Shown one piece after another: positions 52,043 to 60,615 of a stretch of DNA of 64,000 nt. Every line of letters starts with the position of its first letter. Positions within the stretch are counted from its first letter, which is position 1. Origin of the DNA: Streptomyces brasiliensis (lineage in GTDB: Bacteria > Actinomycetota > Actinomycetes > Streptomycetales > Streptomycetaceae). A model generated the notes under the pieces. It saw nothing but the letters and a program-made list of their open reading frames with translations. It had not been told where the DNA came from and did not search any database. Made by a program: the position numbers and the translations under genes. The stretch covers positions 248,001-312,000 of the forward strand of contig NZ_BMQA01000003.1 in NCBI RefSeq assembly GCF_014647875.1. Direction: 5' to 3'.

Positions 52043-52930
52043 TCAGTGCTCGCGGGGCGCTGGCACCACGCGCTCCACCTCGGGGTGAACGGTGAGCAGT
52101 TGACGCATGGCGGTCTCAGCCGCGGCGCCGTCGCCCGTGCCGAGGGCGTCGACGATCCGCGCGTGCTGAGCCAGAGAGACGTCGTTGGGCCGGTCACAGC
52201 CGGTGACCGGGCCACCGGAGACCTGGAGCGCGGCAGAGACGATCCCGGAGAGGTGCTCCAGCATGCGGTTGCCGGCGATCTGGATGAGCAGCGTGTGGAA
52301 CTCGGTGTCGGCGCGGGAGAAGGTGAGCGCGTCACCCTGCCCCATGGCGTGGCTCATGATCTCGACCATGTCGGACAGGCGCTGCTGGGCGTCCTCGCGC
52401 CCGTGTCCGGCGGCGAGGCGCGCGGCGAGCGGCTCGATCGTCCAGCGGAGCTCGCTCAGCTCGCGGCGCTGGTCGTCGCGCTGCGGTCCGAAGGCCCGCC
52501 ACTCGATGATGTCCGGGTCGAGGAGGTTCCAGTCGCTGACGGGACGCACGCGTGTGCCGACGTTCGGACGGGCGCTGACCAGGCCCTTGGCCTCGAGGAC
52601 ACGGAGGGACTCGCGGACGACGGTGCGGGAGACCTCGAAGCGCTGGCCGATCTCCTCGGGTACGAGCGGGCGGTCCGCGCCCAGATCGCCCGAGACGATC
52701 ATCTGTCCGAGCTGCTGGACGAGTTGGCCGTGCAGTCCGCGTCCGCGGCTGCCCGCGGCGCGCCGGCCCACACGGCCCAGCTCGGGGTCCGCACCCTCCC
52801 AGGAGGGCGTCCCCACCCGGTCGGGCACGGTGGCCTCGGCGTAGGGGTAGCGATCGAGATCGCCCGGGCCGGCGAGACCTGAGTCGGCGGAGCGGGCGGC
52901 GGTCATCATGGTGTGCGCAAGGGTACTCAC
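52043..52930 (-). CDS. whiH: WhiH, sporulation-specific GntR-family regulator
   Basis: 295 aa, the size known for WhiH, a regulator required for aerial-hypha septation. N-terminal ~70 residues variable, HTH at about 75-140 (QMIVSGDLGADRPLVPEEIG, RFEVSRTVVRESLRVLEAKG, then ARPNVGTRVRP), and a C-terminal FCD ligand domain with DTEFHTLLIQIAGN and AQHARIVDAL His residues. GTG at 52930 gives VSTLAHTMMTAARS. Directly upstream is a WhiG-type promoter, matching the known dependence on that sigma factor. Located next to hrdB, as in other streptomycetes. Confidence 0.95.
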   Translation of the reverse strand: MSTLAHTMMTAARSADSGLAGPGDLDRYPYAEATVPDRVGTPSWEGADPELGRVGRRAAGSRGRGLHGQLVQQLGQMIVSGDLGADRPLVPEEIGQRFEVSRTVVRESLRVLEAKGLVSARPNVGTRVRPVSDWNLLDPDIIEWRAFGPQRDDQRRELSELRWTIEPLAARLAAGHGREDAQQRLSDMVEIMSHAMGQGDALTFSRADTEFHTLLIQIAGNRMLEHLSGIVSAALQVSGGPVTGCDRPNDVSLAQHARIVDALGTGDGAAAETAMRQLLTVHPEVERVVPAPREH

Positions 52931-53022
52931 GGATCCTTTGTCGGCGTCGTCCCCAACTCCCTTGAGGTCTTTGGTGAAAAGCACACGAAAGGGTGATCGC
53001 TCACCCCGTCGCAATTGACGCC

Positions 53023-53049
53023 TTATCGGAAAGAAACGGCCTGCCTTCG
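53023..53049 (-). promoter_or_regulatory. WhiG-type sigma promoter of whiH
   Basis: Minus strand: CGAA (53049-53046), 15-base gap, TCCGATAA (53030-53023), close to the WhiG/FliA-type consensus TAAA-N15/16-GCCGATAA. Predicted start about 85-90 bases before the whiH GTG. WhiG control of whiH is established in S. coelicolor. Confidence 0.75.
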
Positions 53050-53092
53050 GGGAGTTGTGTTCAGAGCCTGCTCCGAAGTGCACGGACGGTCG

Positions 53093-55306
53093 TCATCTGA
53101 CCCTGCTGCGCAGGGTCGTGAGCAGATACGCGCACAGCAGGGCGGCCAGCGACAACGTCAGTGCGCCGCCCACGGGTTGGGCGAGCACCCGGGCCACCGC
53201 GACGAGGTAGCGTTCTCCTCCGAAGGGCCACTGCAGCAGGAAGACCTCCCGCATCCGCATCGGGAGTCCCGCCGCCATCGACACCTGTCGCCCCTGCAGC
53301 ACCTCGTGCACCAGGGGCACGACCACGACGGGTACGGCGACCACCGTGGCGAGCCCACCCGAGGTGGACCGGAAGACGCCCGCCGCCAGCACGCCGGCCC
53401 AGGCGCATCCGATCACGAGCCCGAACCAACTCGCGCTCAGCGAAAGCCAGTCCGTGGGAACCTGCGCGAGTTCCCGTCCATATACGACATAGAGGACTTC
53501 GGCGTCGCAGCCCAGGGTGAGGAAGCCCAGCATCAGGGCCGTCGCCCCGGAGAGCAGGAGTTTCGCGGTGAGCAGTCCCAGCCTGCGGGGCACGCTGCCG
53601 CGGTCCACCGCCAGGGCGGGATGGCGGAACTCGTCCCCGAAGGCCAGCGCGCCGAGCAGCCCGGCACCGAGCGCCGCGGGCGGCAGGGGCACCTCCCGAG
53701 GCCAGGCCGCGAACAGGCGCGCCTGCGGGGTGTGGCCGATGCCTGCGAGCAGTACGGCGGCGAGCGCGGACACGGCGACCACGGCGCCGCAGATGAAGAA
53801 ACCCGTGCCGATCCCGGTGGCACGGCGGAACTCGTAACGCAGCGGCCGGAGGGGACTGGGGGCGGGACGGACGGAGATGGGCGGCGGAAGGGGAGACGTG
53901 TCGCCGGGAGTGAGTGATCCTTCTGCGCGGGCGGGGCCCACCTGGGGCTGAGCACCGCTCGTGCGCCGACGGCGGACGACACGCGCGCCGCGTGTCGATG
54001 CTGCCGGTGAGCCGGCGGTCAGGAACGGCGAGGTGCCGTCCTCCACGACTGTGTCGCTCGCCGAGGCGGGCGACGGACTTGGCAGGGGCCCGGCCTCGGC
54101 TGATTCCCGGCCGTCACCGGGTGCCGGGACACCGACGGTCCGAACTGCTGCGCGTGGTCGCTGCCCCTGGGACGGGAACGCACCGCGGAGCTGCGCCGCC
54201 GGTGCGGGCACGTTGTCGGCGAGCGGGCCGTCGGTGGTCCGTGGCGGATCCGTCGGCTGGGGGCTGTCGATGGTTCGTGACGGTTCGGCCGACTGCGGCT
54301 CGTGCTCGTCAGCGGTGTGCCGCCGGTCCGTGGCAGCCGATTCGCCGGAGGCATGCCGCTGATCCGACATCGCCGCCTCGGGGTCCGGGCGTTGCCCGTC
54401 CGAGGGAACTGATCCGGCGCCGGGCCCCATGTCCCCGACCTCGTCGGCGAGTTGATGGACGAGGATGCCGTGCCGGAAGGCCGCCTCACCGATGTCGGCC
54501 GTCGTACTGCCGTACACCGACAGGCGGTTGCCGTCTTCCCGTACGACTTCCAGCGAGCGCTGGGCGGTGCGGGCCTCCTTGGTGAGGAGAGCCGCGAGGC
54601 GGGCGGCATAAGGGGTGCGGACGGCCACGCGGGGGCGGAGCCGGGTGCGGGCGAACTCCTTGGCCTCCTGGTCGGCGACGAGCCTGCCCTGGTCCAGAGT
54701 GACGACTCGGTCGGCGGCACGGGCGGCCTCCTTCGGGTCGGCCGTGGTGAACAGGACGGTGGCGCCCTGGGCCGCGTGTGCCCGCAGCATGCCGTGCAGC
54801 CAACGGGCCTCGGCTGCGGACAGCCCGCGCGCGGGATCGTCCAGGACGAGCGTGTGCGGATCGGGCAACAGGGCACAGGCCAGGCCGAGGCGGCGGTCCA
54901 TGCCGCGCGACAGCGTGCCCAGACGCTCCTCGCGCAGGCTGACGAGGCCGACCACTTCGAGCACCTCGTCGGCACGCCGTACGCCGACACCGGCGGCCGC
55001 CGACAGCATCCTCAGGTGGCTGCGGACCGAGCGGGCCGGATGCCCGGGTACGTCGCCGAGAACGACGCCGATCTCGCGCGACGGGTGGGAGATCCGGTTC
55101 AGGGGACGGCCTCTGAAGTAGGTGATGCCCCGGCCCTGTTGGAGTTCGAGCATGAGTTTCAGCGCCGTCGTCTTGCCCGCGCCGGGCGCTCCCAGGAGCG
55201 CGGTGACATGGCCCGCACGGGCCTCGAAGGAGACGTCCTCAAGGGCGGGCCGCTGCACCTTGCGGGGGTTGCTGGTCAGTCCGAAGGCCTGGATCACCTG
55301 CAGCAA
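53093..55306 (-). CDS. fused ABC transporter: ATPase plus permease, with degenerate catalytic loops
   Basis: 737 aa. N-terminal ATPase (about 1-215): Walker A LGAPGAGKTTALKL, signature LSRGMDRRLGLA, Walker B TLVLDDPARG (Asp where the catalytic Glu normally is), H-loop LFTTADPKEA (no His). About 240-480 is a long Ser/Pro-rich linker. About 490-737 has roughly six TM segments (FFICGAVVAVSALAAVLLAG, WFGLVIGCAWAGVLAAGVF). Exporter-like layout, substrate unknown. Located 112 bases after whiH's WhiG promoter region on the same strand. Confidence 0.85.
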   Translation of the reverse strand: MLQVIQAFGLTSNPRKVQRPALEDVSFEARAGHVTALLGAPGAGKTTALKLMLELQQGRGITYFRGRPLNRISHPSREIGVVLGDVPGHPARSVRSHLRMLSAAAGVGVRRADEVLEVVGLVSLREERLGTLSRGMDRRLGLACALLPDPHTLVLDDPARGLSAAEARWLHGMLRAHAAQGATVLFTTADPKEAARAADRVVTLDQGRLVADQEAKEFARTRLRPRVAVRTPYAARLAALLTKEARTAQRSLEVVREDGNRLSVYGSTTADIGEAAFRHGILVHQLADEVGDMGPGAGSVPSDGQRPDPEAAMSDQRHASGESAATDRRHTADEHEPQSAEPSRTIDSPQPTDPPRTTDGPLADNVPAPAAQLRGAFPSQGQRPRAAVRTVGVPAPGDGRESAEAGPLPSPSPASASDTVVEDGTSPFLTAGSPAASTRGARVVRRRRTSGAQPQVGPARAEGSLTPGDTSPLPPPISVRPAPSPLRPLRYEFRRATGIGTGFFICGAVVAVSALAAVLLAGIGHTPQARLFAAWPREVPLPPAALGAGLLGALAFGDEFRHPALAVDRGSVPRRLGLLTAKLLLSGATALMLGFLTLGCDAEVLYVVYGRELAQVPTDWLSLSASWFGLVIGCAWAGVLAAGVFRSTSGGLATVVAVPVVVVPLVHEVLQGRQVSMAAGLPMRMREVFLLQWPFGGERYLVAVARVLAQPVGGALTLSLAALLCAYLLTTLRSRVR

Positions 55307-55455
55307 GATAGCGCGCTACGCCCCCTTTTTCGGGTATCACCCGGTCTGCACCGCAGAGATGCCCGCCCGAAGGGACTCCTGTTCGCCACTCCGCAGTTCA
55401 GTTCGCTCCGGATCCTGCCCCAACTGTCCATGCCCCCTTCTCGGCTGCGGCGAGG

Positions 55456-56214
55456 TCACACCTCGGGGCGCAGCATCGGCGGGTTGAGCAGGGTGGCGCC
55501 TCCGGCGCGGAAGAGCTGTGCGGGGCGGCCGCCCTGACGCGTGGTCGTGCCTCCGGTGGGCACGAGGAAGCCGGGCGTACCGGTCACCTTGCGGTGGAAG
55601 TTGCGCGGGTCGAGTACGACACCCCACACCGCCTCGTAGACACGGCGCAGCTCGCCGACGGTGAACTCGGGCGGGCAGAACGCCGTGGCCAGCGACGAGT
55701 ACTCGATCTTCGAGCGGGCGCGTTCCACCCCGTCGGCCAGGATCTGCGCATGGTCGAAGGCAAGCGGCGCCACCGGCTCACCATCGCGTCCGTAACCGCC
55801 CTGCTGCAGCAGTTCCTCGACCGGGGCCCAGCGTGCGTTGCTCGCGTCACCGCCCGCCCTGGGTGCGGGCAGGTCCGGGGCGAGCGCGAGGTGCGCCACG
55901 CTGACCACGCGCATGCGTGGGTCGCGCTTGGGGTCTCCATAGGTCGCGAGCTGTTCCAGGTGCGCGCAGTTGTCCTGGGCGGGGTGGGCGGTGTCGTGAA
56001 CACGCAGCCCGGTCTCCTCGGCGAGTTCGCGTGCCGCGGCCTGTGACAGGTCCTCGTCGGCCCGTACGAAGCCGCCGGGCAGCGCCCAGCGCCCCTGGAA
56101 CGGCGGCTCGCCCCTGCGTACCGCCAGCGCACACAGGGCATGGCGGCGCACGGTCAGCACGACCAGGTCCACGGTGACGGCGAAGGGCGGAAAGGCTGAC
56201 GGGTCGTAGGGCAT
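55456..56214 (-). CDS. NrtR-family NUDIX regulator/hydrolase (alternative internal start)
   Basis: 252-aa product if translation starts at the ATG at 56214 (MPYDPSAFPPFAVTVDLVVL), which is where family members usually begin. Nudix domain about 10-150, winged-helix DNA-binding tail about 160-240 (FTVGELRRVYEAVWGVVLDP). NrtR proteins bind ADP-ribose-type ligands and repress NAD-metabolism genes; the target here is unknown. TATGAT six bases upstream of the ATG implies a leaderless transcript. No stop separates it from the preceding debranching-like frame. Confidence 0.7.
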   Translation of the reverse strand: MPYDPSAFPPFAVTVDLVVLTVRRHALCALAVRRGEPPFQGRWALPGGFVRADEDLSQAAARELAEETGLRVHDTAHPAQDNCAHLEQLATYGDPKRDPRMRVVSVAHLALAPDLPAPRAGGDASNARWAPVEELLQQGGYGRDGEPVAPLAFDHAQILADGVERARSKIEYSSLATAFCPPEFTVGELRRVYEAVWGVVLDPRNFHRKVTGTPGFLVPTGGTTTRQGGRPAQLFRAGGATLLNPPMLRPEV

Positions 56215-58641
56215 GCCGCGATCATAGTCGTCTGCCTGACGATAAACACTCCCTTCATCAGCCGCATCGATGGCTGATCCACGCCGGTCCGCCGCGCAGC
56301 CCGCGATCACCGTCCGCTCGCCGTGCCGGTCACGTCGTACGAGGTACGCCCGCAATTGCAGGCCGTCCACCGCTTCCTCGACCATGGCGAGGCCGAGCCG
56401 GCTGACCCGTACGGCGAAGGGGGCGCCGGCGACCCGCAGCCCTGTGAGGCCGATCTGGCCGAGGGGTGCGGTGCGCACGGGTCGCAGGGTGACGGTCCGG
56501 GCGGGGGCGTCAGGCCGGACACCCACGAGGGCGGCGAGCAGCAGCACCGCAGAGGCCGCCGTCGTGGCTGCCGGGCGGCAAGCCGCCGGGTGGGATACCG
56601 GAGCGCTCCCGTCCGAGCGCTGCTCGCCGGCGTACATCTCGGGCAGCCGGTGGCCGAAATGCTCGGCCGCAGCCAATACACCCTTCAGCAGTCCGCTCGC
56701 CTCCTTCTCGTAGCCCGCCACGGCCAGGCCGGCGACGGCGAGCGCCGTCTCCTGCACACGGACCGCGCCTGACCGGTGGCCGAACGGACTGTGTCCCACC
56801 TCCTTCGCACCGATACCGCGCAGTCCCCAGCCGGAGTCCATGGCCGGGCCGCTGAGCAGGCGGGCGAGTTGCTCGGTCCTCACCTTGTCGAGCAGGCCGG
56901 GCGCGAGTTCGCCCGCGCCGAGCAGTCCGGTGTCGAGGAGGTGGACGACCGCGGACGAGAGATACGGCACGGTGCGGCCGTCCGCCGTGCGGGCCGCCAC
57001 GGGGCGTCCGCCCGCGGGGTCCTCGACCCAGAAGTCCTGCTGGAACGCCGTCCGCAGTTCCTGCGCCCACTGTCGCAGCCGCGCACCGCCCGGTCTGCCG
57101 TACGCGTCGAGAAGATCGGCGCCGAGCAGCGCGGCACGGTGGGCGTGAGCCTGTGTCTCGCAGCGGACGGGGCCTCCGGGCTGCGGGTCGCACAGGTACG
57201 TACCCTCCTCGACCGTGTTGAGAAGCCAGGTCAGACAGTGCTCGGCCGCGGGCAGCAGCTCTTGGATCTCCTGCTCCGCGAGGCCCCAGCGGCGGGCCTC
57301 CGCGAGCACCACGGGGAACAGCAGTGTGGCTTCCGTGCCCGTGCAGCCGGGCGGCAGATGAGGGCCTGCATCTCGGAGCGGTCCGGCGATCAGGCCCGTC
57401 TGGGCGCCCGAGCCCGGGCGTTGGGTACGGGCGAGGATGCGCAGCGTGCCCGCAGCGAGCCGGGTACCGAGTGGCAGTGTCATGCGCGCTGCGGCGAGTG
57501 CCTCGGCCGGGGCCAGCCCACAGCGCCAGGGCACCCCTGCCGCGAGGTAGGTGTCGGAAGGGTGCGCGGGGTCGCGCAGCAGCAGCGCCTGGAGGTCCTC
57601 GACGCTCGTCCGCAGCAGTTCCGGAATCCTCGGATCGTCGCCGACGGCTCTGGCGGGCGCCAGAAGCCCCGTCGCGACACGGCCCACGGTCCGCAGCGGT
57701 GCCGCGCCGTCCGGCCGTACCCGCAGTTCCACGGTCGCCGTCCCACCCGTCGGCAGTTCGAACTCCCAACGCAGCAGCCCCGCGGAGGCCAGTGCGTCGG
57801 CGGGTGGCGGATCCGCCGTGACCAGGGAGTTCGCCGTGGCTCCGGCCCAGCGCAGGCCCGAGTCGTGGACGCAGGCGGGAAGTTCCGGGCCCACACGGCC
57901 GGAGGCGATGGCGCTCAGATCCGCGAGGTCCGTGCCGAGGGACACCTCGACAGGCAGACGCAGCGGGCGGTGGCCGGTGTTGTGGAGCGTGATGCGCTCG
58001 GTCCCGTCCGCGTGCCGGATGCGTTCGACGACGACATCCGGGTCCGGACCGCCGCCCGGCGTAGTACGCAGTGTCGCCACGATGCGGGCCCGGTCCGCTC
58101 CCGCCGTCCTGGCCTGCACCACGAGCGGCTCCCGTCCGGCCACCCGAAGCCGGCAGCGCGAGAGCAGGCGACGACCGGCCCGGTAGAACCCCTCCAGCCC
58201 CTGCCCCGTCAGCTCCCCCTGCCCGCCGGAGATGGCGAGGCCGGGCAGGGCGACGCAGATGAGGGCGGTGTGGGTGGAGGGAAGGTCGGCCGAGCGGCGA
58301 GGGGCCGGAAACAGGGCATGTGGCGAGGGGCCGGGCGGCGGTGACGTGGCGGCGCCGCCGACCGGACTCCCGTGCCCGGATTGTGGCAGGCTCGGGGGTG
58401 CCTGGGAATGCGGACGATTTTCCCGCGGCACGGTCGATGTGCCGAAGGCCTGTCCCCAGTCCAGCGGCGACGCGCGGTCCGGTGTGAACGAGGGCTCGTC
58501 CCGGCGTTCCCGCTCCGGCCACCGAAGGCCGCCGGTGCTGACCGGAGAACGAGGTCCTGGACCACTTGGCGCGGACGGTGCGATCGTGCCCGGGACCGGG
58601 CCATTGTCGTCGGCGGTGGAAGGCGAAGTCGGCTGGTGCAT
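55456..58641 (-). CDS. glycogen-debranching-like protein continuous in frame with an NrtR-type NUDIX domain
   Basis: 1061-codon open frame with no internal stop. Residues 1-~130: Pro/Ser-rich, probably disordered. About 150-780: amylo-alpha-1,6-glucosidase/GDE-like (GLEGFYRAGRRLLSRCRLRV, PWRCGLAPAEALAAARMTLP, GTYLCDPQPGGPVRCETQAHAH, MDSGWGLRGIGAKEVGHSPF). The last ~252 residues are a NUDIX protein with a complete Nudix box (GFVRADEDLSQAAARELAEE then TGL) and a C-terminal winged-helix region as in NrtR regulators. Normally these are separate genes; the internal ATG at 56214 has its own promoter-like sequence, so both fusion and separate NUDIX protein are possible. ATG 58641 start is tentative. 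Confidence 0.75.
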   Translation of the reverse strand: MHQPTSPSTADDNGPVPGTIAPSAPSGPGPRSPVSTGGLRWPERERRDEPSFTPDRASPLDWGQAFGTSTVPRENRPHSQAPPSLPQSGHGSPVGGAATSPPPGPSPHALFPAPRRSADLPSTHTALICVALPGLAISGGQGELTGQGLEGFYRAGRRLLSRCRLRVAGREPLVVQARTAGADRARIVATLRTTPGGGPDPDVVVERIRHADGTERITLHNTGHRPLRLPVEVSLGTDLADLSAIASGRVGPELPACVHDSGLRWAGATANSLVTADPPPADALASAGLLRWEFELPTGGTATVELRVRPDGAAPLRTVGRVATGLLAPARAVGDDPRIPELLRTSVEDLQALLLRDPAHPSDTYLAAGVPWRCGLAPAEALAAARMTLPLGTRLAAGTLRILARTQRPGSGAQTGLIAGPLRDAGPHLPPGCTGTEATLLFPVVLAEARRWGLAEQEIQELLPAAEHCLTWLLNTVEEGTYLCDPQPGGPVRCETQAHAHRAALLGADLLDAYGRPGGARLRQWAQELRTAFQQDFWVEDPAGGRPVAARTADGRTVPYLSSAVVHLLDTGLLGAGELAPGLLDKVRTEQLARLLSGPAMDSGWGLRGIGAKEVGHSPFGHRSGAVRVQETALAVAGLAVAGYEKEASGLLKGVLAAAEHFGHRLPEMYAGEQRSDGSAPVSHPAACRPAATTAASAVLLLAALVGVRPDAPARTVTLRPVRTAPLGQIGLTGLRVAGAPFAVRVSRLGLAMVEEAVDGLQLRAYLVRRDRHGERTVIAGCAADRRGSAIDAADEGSVYRQADDYDRGMPYDPSAFPPFAVTVDLVVLTVRRHALCALAVRRGEPPFQGRWALPGGFVRADEDLSQAAARELAEETGLRVHDTAHPAQDNCAHLEQLATYGDPKRDPRMRVVSVAHLALAPDLPAPRAGGDASNARWAPVEELLQQGGYGRDGEPVAPLAFDHAQILADGVERARSKIEYSSLATAFCPPEFTVGELRRVYEAVWGVVLDPRNFHRKVTGTPGFLVPTGGTTTRQGGRPAQLFRAGGATLLNPPMLRPEV
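56215..56246 (-). promoter_or_regulatory. leaderless-type promoter and dyad upstream of the NUDIX gene
   Basis: Minus strand TTTATCGTCAGGCAGACGAC then TATGAT, six bases before ATG 56214. TCGTC-AGGCA-GACGA is an inverted repeat (5-bp arms, 5-base spacer). TATGAT is a near-perfect -10. The dyad overlapping the promoter suggests autoregulation by the NUDIX/winged-helix protein. Confidence 0.6.
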
Positions 58642-58938
58642 GATGCGGCTTCTTCTGCGCTCGGTGCGCCTCGTGCATGCTCGGCGCCTGATGGAGGGCC
58701 CCGGAGGGACAACGGACGTGCGGCGGCACGCCTCCTGGCGCTCCGCCACTCAGGTGAACGGAACGGGCCTGCTCCGGGTCACGCCCTGCCTCGGCACCGC
58801 CGTCCGAACAACGGCCGACGCCGGGTGAGCCTGTGTGCTCAGCGGCTGTCCTGTCGCGGCCGAGCGGCAGCAGTGCCCGGACCCGGAAGCAGTGCGTGAG
58901 CGCGCGACTCCACCGGCCACCCTCCCGCCGGCCGTCGC

Positions 58939-60483
58939 TCATACATCCCCCTCAGTGCCGTTGCTCTCCGATCGCCCGCCTCCCGAGGAAGCGGTGTCAC
59001 GCGCCATGGCTCCCTTGCCCGCCCCATTCGTGCGCGTGGCGCCCGGCCTCGAGACACGGGGATGTGTGCGTCCCTCGGGCGAAGTGCTGGTGCGGGACAC
59101 GTCCGGCCGTGACCTGCGACTCTCGGTTCGTGCCGAGCGAGAGCGACCGCCGTCGCCGGAACGCAGGCGGCGCCGACGGCGGGGGCCCGTCTCCGAGGAA
59201 CCGTCGGGGCTCCCGGCCCCGTCCTTCCGATCCGGCGCGTACTTCTGGTGTGGCCCGTCCTGCTGTTCCGTTGCGTTCTTCTCGTCGGCGCACGATGCCT
59301 TGCGTCCCGTGCCTCCCGCCCGCAGACAACGGCGGATCGCCTCGGGGTCGAGGCCCTCGTTGCAGGCCTGGTGCAACAGGCGTGCGAAGAGGTAGTCGGG
59401 GTCCGCTCCCAGCGCCATCGCGAGGGCTTCCCTGGCCTCCAGGTCGTCACCGGACGACCAGGCCACCCAGCCGGCGAGAGTGAGCGGCGCTGCGGCGTGC
59501 TCGCCGTACGGTCCGACACAACGGCGGGCAAGGGCGCGCCAGAGGCGCAGTGCGGGGCCGGCCTCGTCCCCTTCCATCCAGGCGGCGGCACGGTCGCGGG
59601 TCGTACGGTCCTGGAGGCCGAGGATCAGGGCGGCAGCTTCCTCGTGCGTGAGCAGCTCGTCGTCGCGGAGGTCGGACGGAAGCGTCCCGGGCACGGGCGT
59701 GGCCGCGGTGAACCGGACGAGTACGAGTTCGGCGAGGTCGAGGGTCTCCTGCGCCACCTGTGCACGGTTCGCCTCGTCGAGGATCCGCGGCACCAGGTTC
59801 ATGCCCACGGTGTCCAGGGCGATCTCCTGTTCCAGAGCGGCGGCGGTTTCCCAGGGAAGCAGCCTGGCCCGCAACTCGCGCAGGGTGCCGCGCACCTGGA
59901 TTCCGGCGTAGGTTGCCGCCGCCGCGAGCACGGAGGTTCCGGGCAGGCCCATGGGCGATCCGTCGTCGGGACAGCATCCTTCGCTCGGGCAGCAGTAGGA
60001 CCAGAAGCGGCCGGCCGAGATGCACAGGGCTTCGATGACCGGTACGTCGAGACGGCCGCACTCCGTGCGCAGCAGCTGGGCGAGTGGCTGCAGCCGCCGC
60101 ATGACGTCGCGGCCGGACTCGCCCTTCCCCGGTTCCTGGCAGACGTAGGCGACCATCTGCTCGGGGCGAGCTCCTCTGCGTTCACTGCCGGCCACGAGCC
60201 CCTGCGCCAGTTGCCGGGCGGCAGGCTCCCAGTCGTCCCTGCTCGTGGGGATGCCCAGCCGGGCCCGGCCGCCGAACCGGCCGCGTCCGCCCCGGTCGTG
60301 GAGGGCCACGAGCACGATGCTGTCCTCTGCGCGGTACCCGAGCAGATATGGCAAGGCGTCCGCCAGCTCGGCCGGGGTGCGCAGTGTCACCTGGTTGTCG
60401 TGCATGGTGCCCGCGCCGGTCACGTCACGTCGGCCGATGCCGTCGTTTTCGGAGGGTCCGGTCGTTTCGCTGTGATTTGTCAT
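58939..60483 (-). CDS. DUF4192 family protein
   Basis: 514 aa. DUF4192 region about 30-380, starting [20 protein letters not shown], with [20 protein letters not shown] and a Cys-rich patch [17 protein letters not shown]. The C-terminal ~100 residues are charged and low-complexity (Arg/Ser/Gly), probably disordered. Common in actinobacteria; function unknown. ATG at 60483. Divergent from the RecQ-family gene with 132 bases between. Confidence 0.85.
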   Translation of the reverse strand: MTNHSETTGPSENDGIGRRDVTGAGTMHDNQVTLRTPAELADALPYLLGYRAEDSIVLVALHDRGGRGRFGGRARLGIPTSRDDWEPAARQLAQGLVAGSERRGARPEQMVAYVCQEPGKGESGRDVMRRLQPLAQLLRTECGRLDVPVIEALCISAGRFWSYCCPSEGCCPDDGSPMGLPGTSVLAAAATYAGIQVRGTLRELRARLLPWETAAALEQEIALDTVGMNLVPRILDEANRAQVAQETLDLAELVLVRFTAATPVPGTLPSDLRDDELLTHEEAAALILGLQDRTTRDRAAAWMEGDEAGPALRLWRALARRCVGPYGEHAAAPLTLAGWVAWSSGDDLEAREALAMALGADPDYLFARLLHQACNEGLDPEAIRRCLRAGGTGRKASCADEKNATEQQDGPHQKYAPDRKDGAGSPDGSSETGPRRRRRLRSGDGGRSRSARTESRRSRPDVSRTSTSPEGRTHPRVSRPGATRTNGAGKGAMARDTASSGGGRSESNGTEGDV

Positions 60484-60615
60484 GCGCAGACGATCTCGCG
60501 GATCATGAGATTCCGCTTGAGCCTGTGGACAACTACGAGCAGGAACACGACAACCGGCCGCGTTGTCCACAGGCCGCCGGCCCGATTGTCGGCGCCGTCC
60601 TGTTGTATGGGACGC

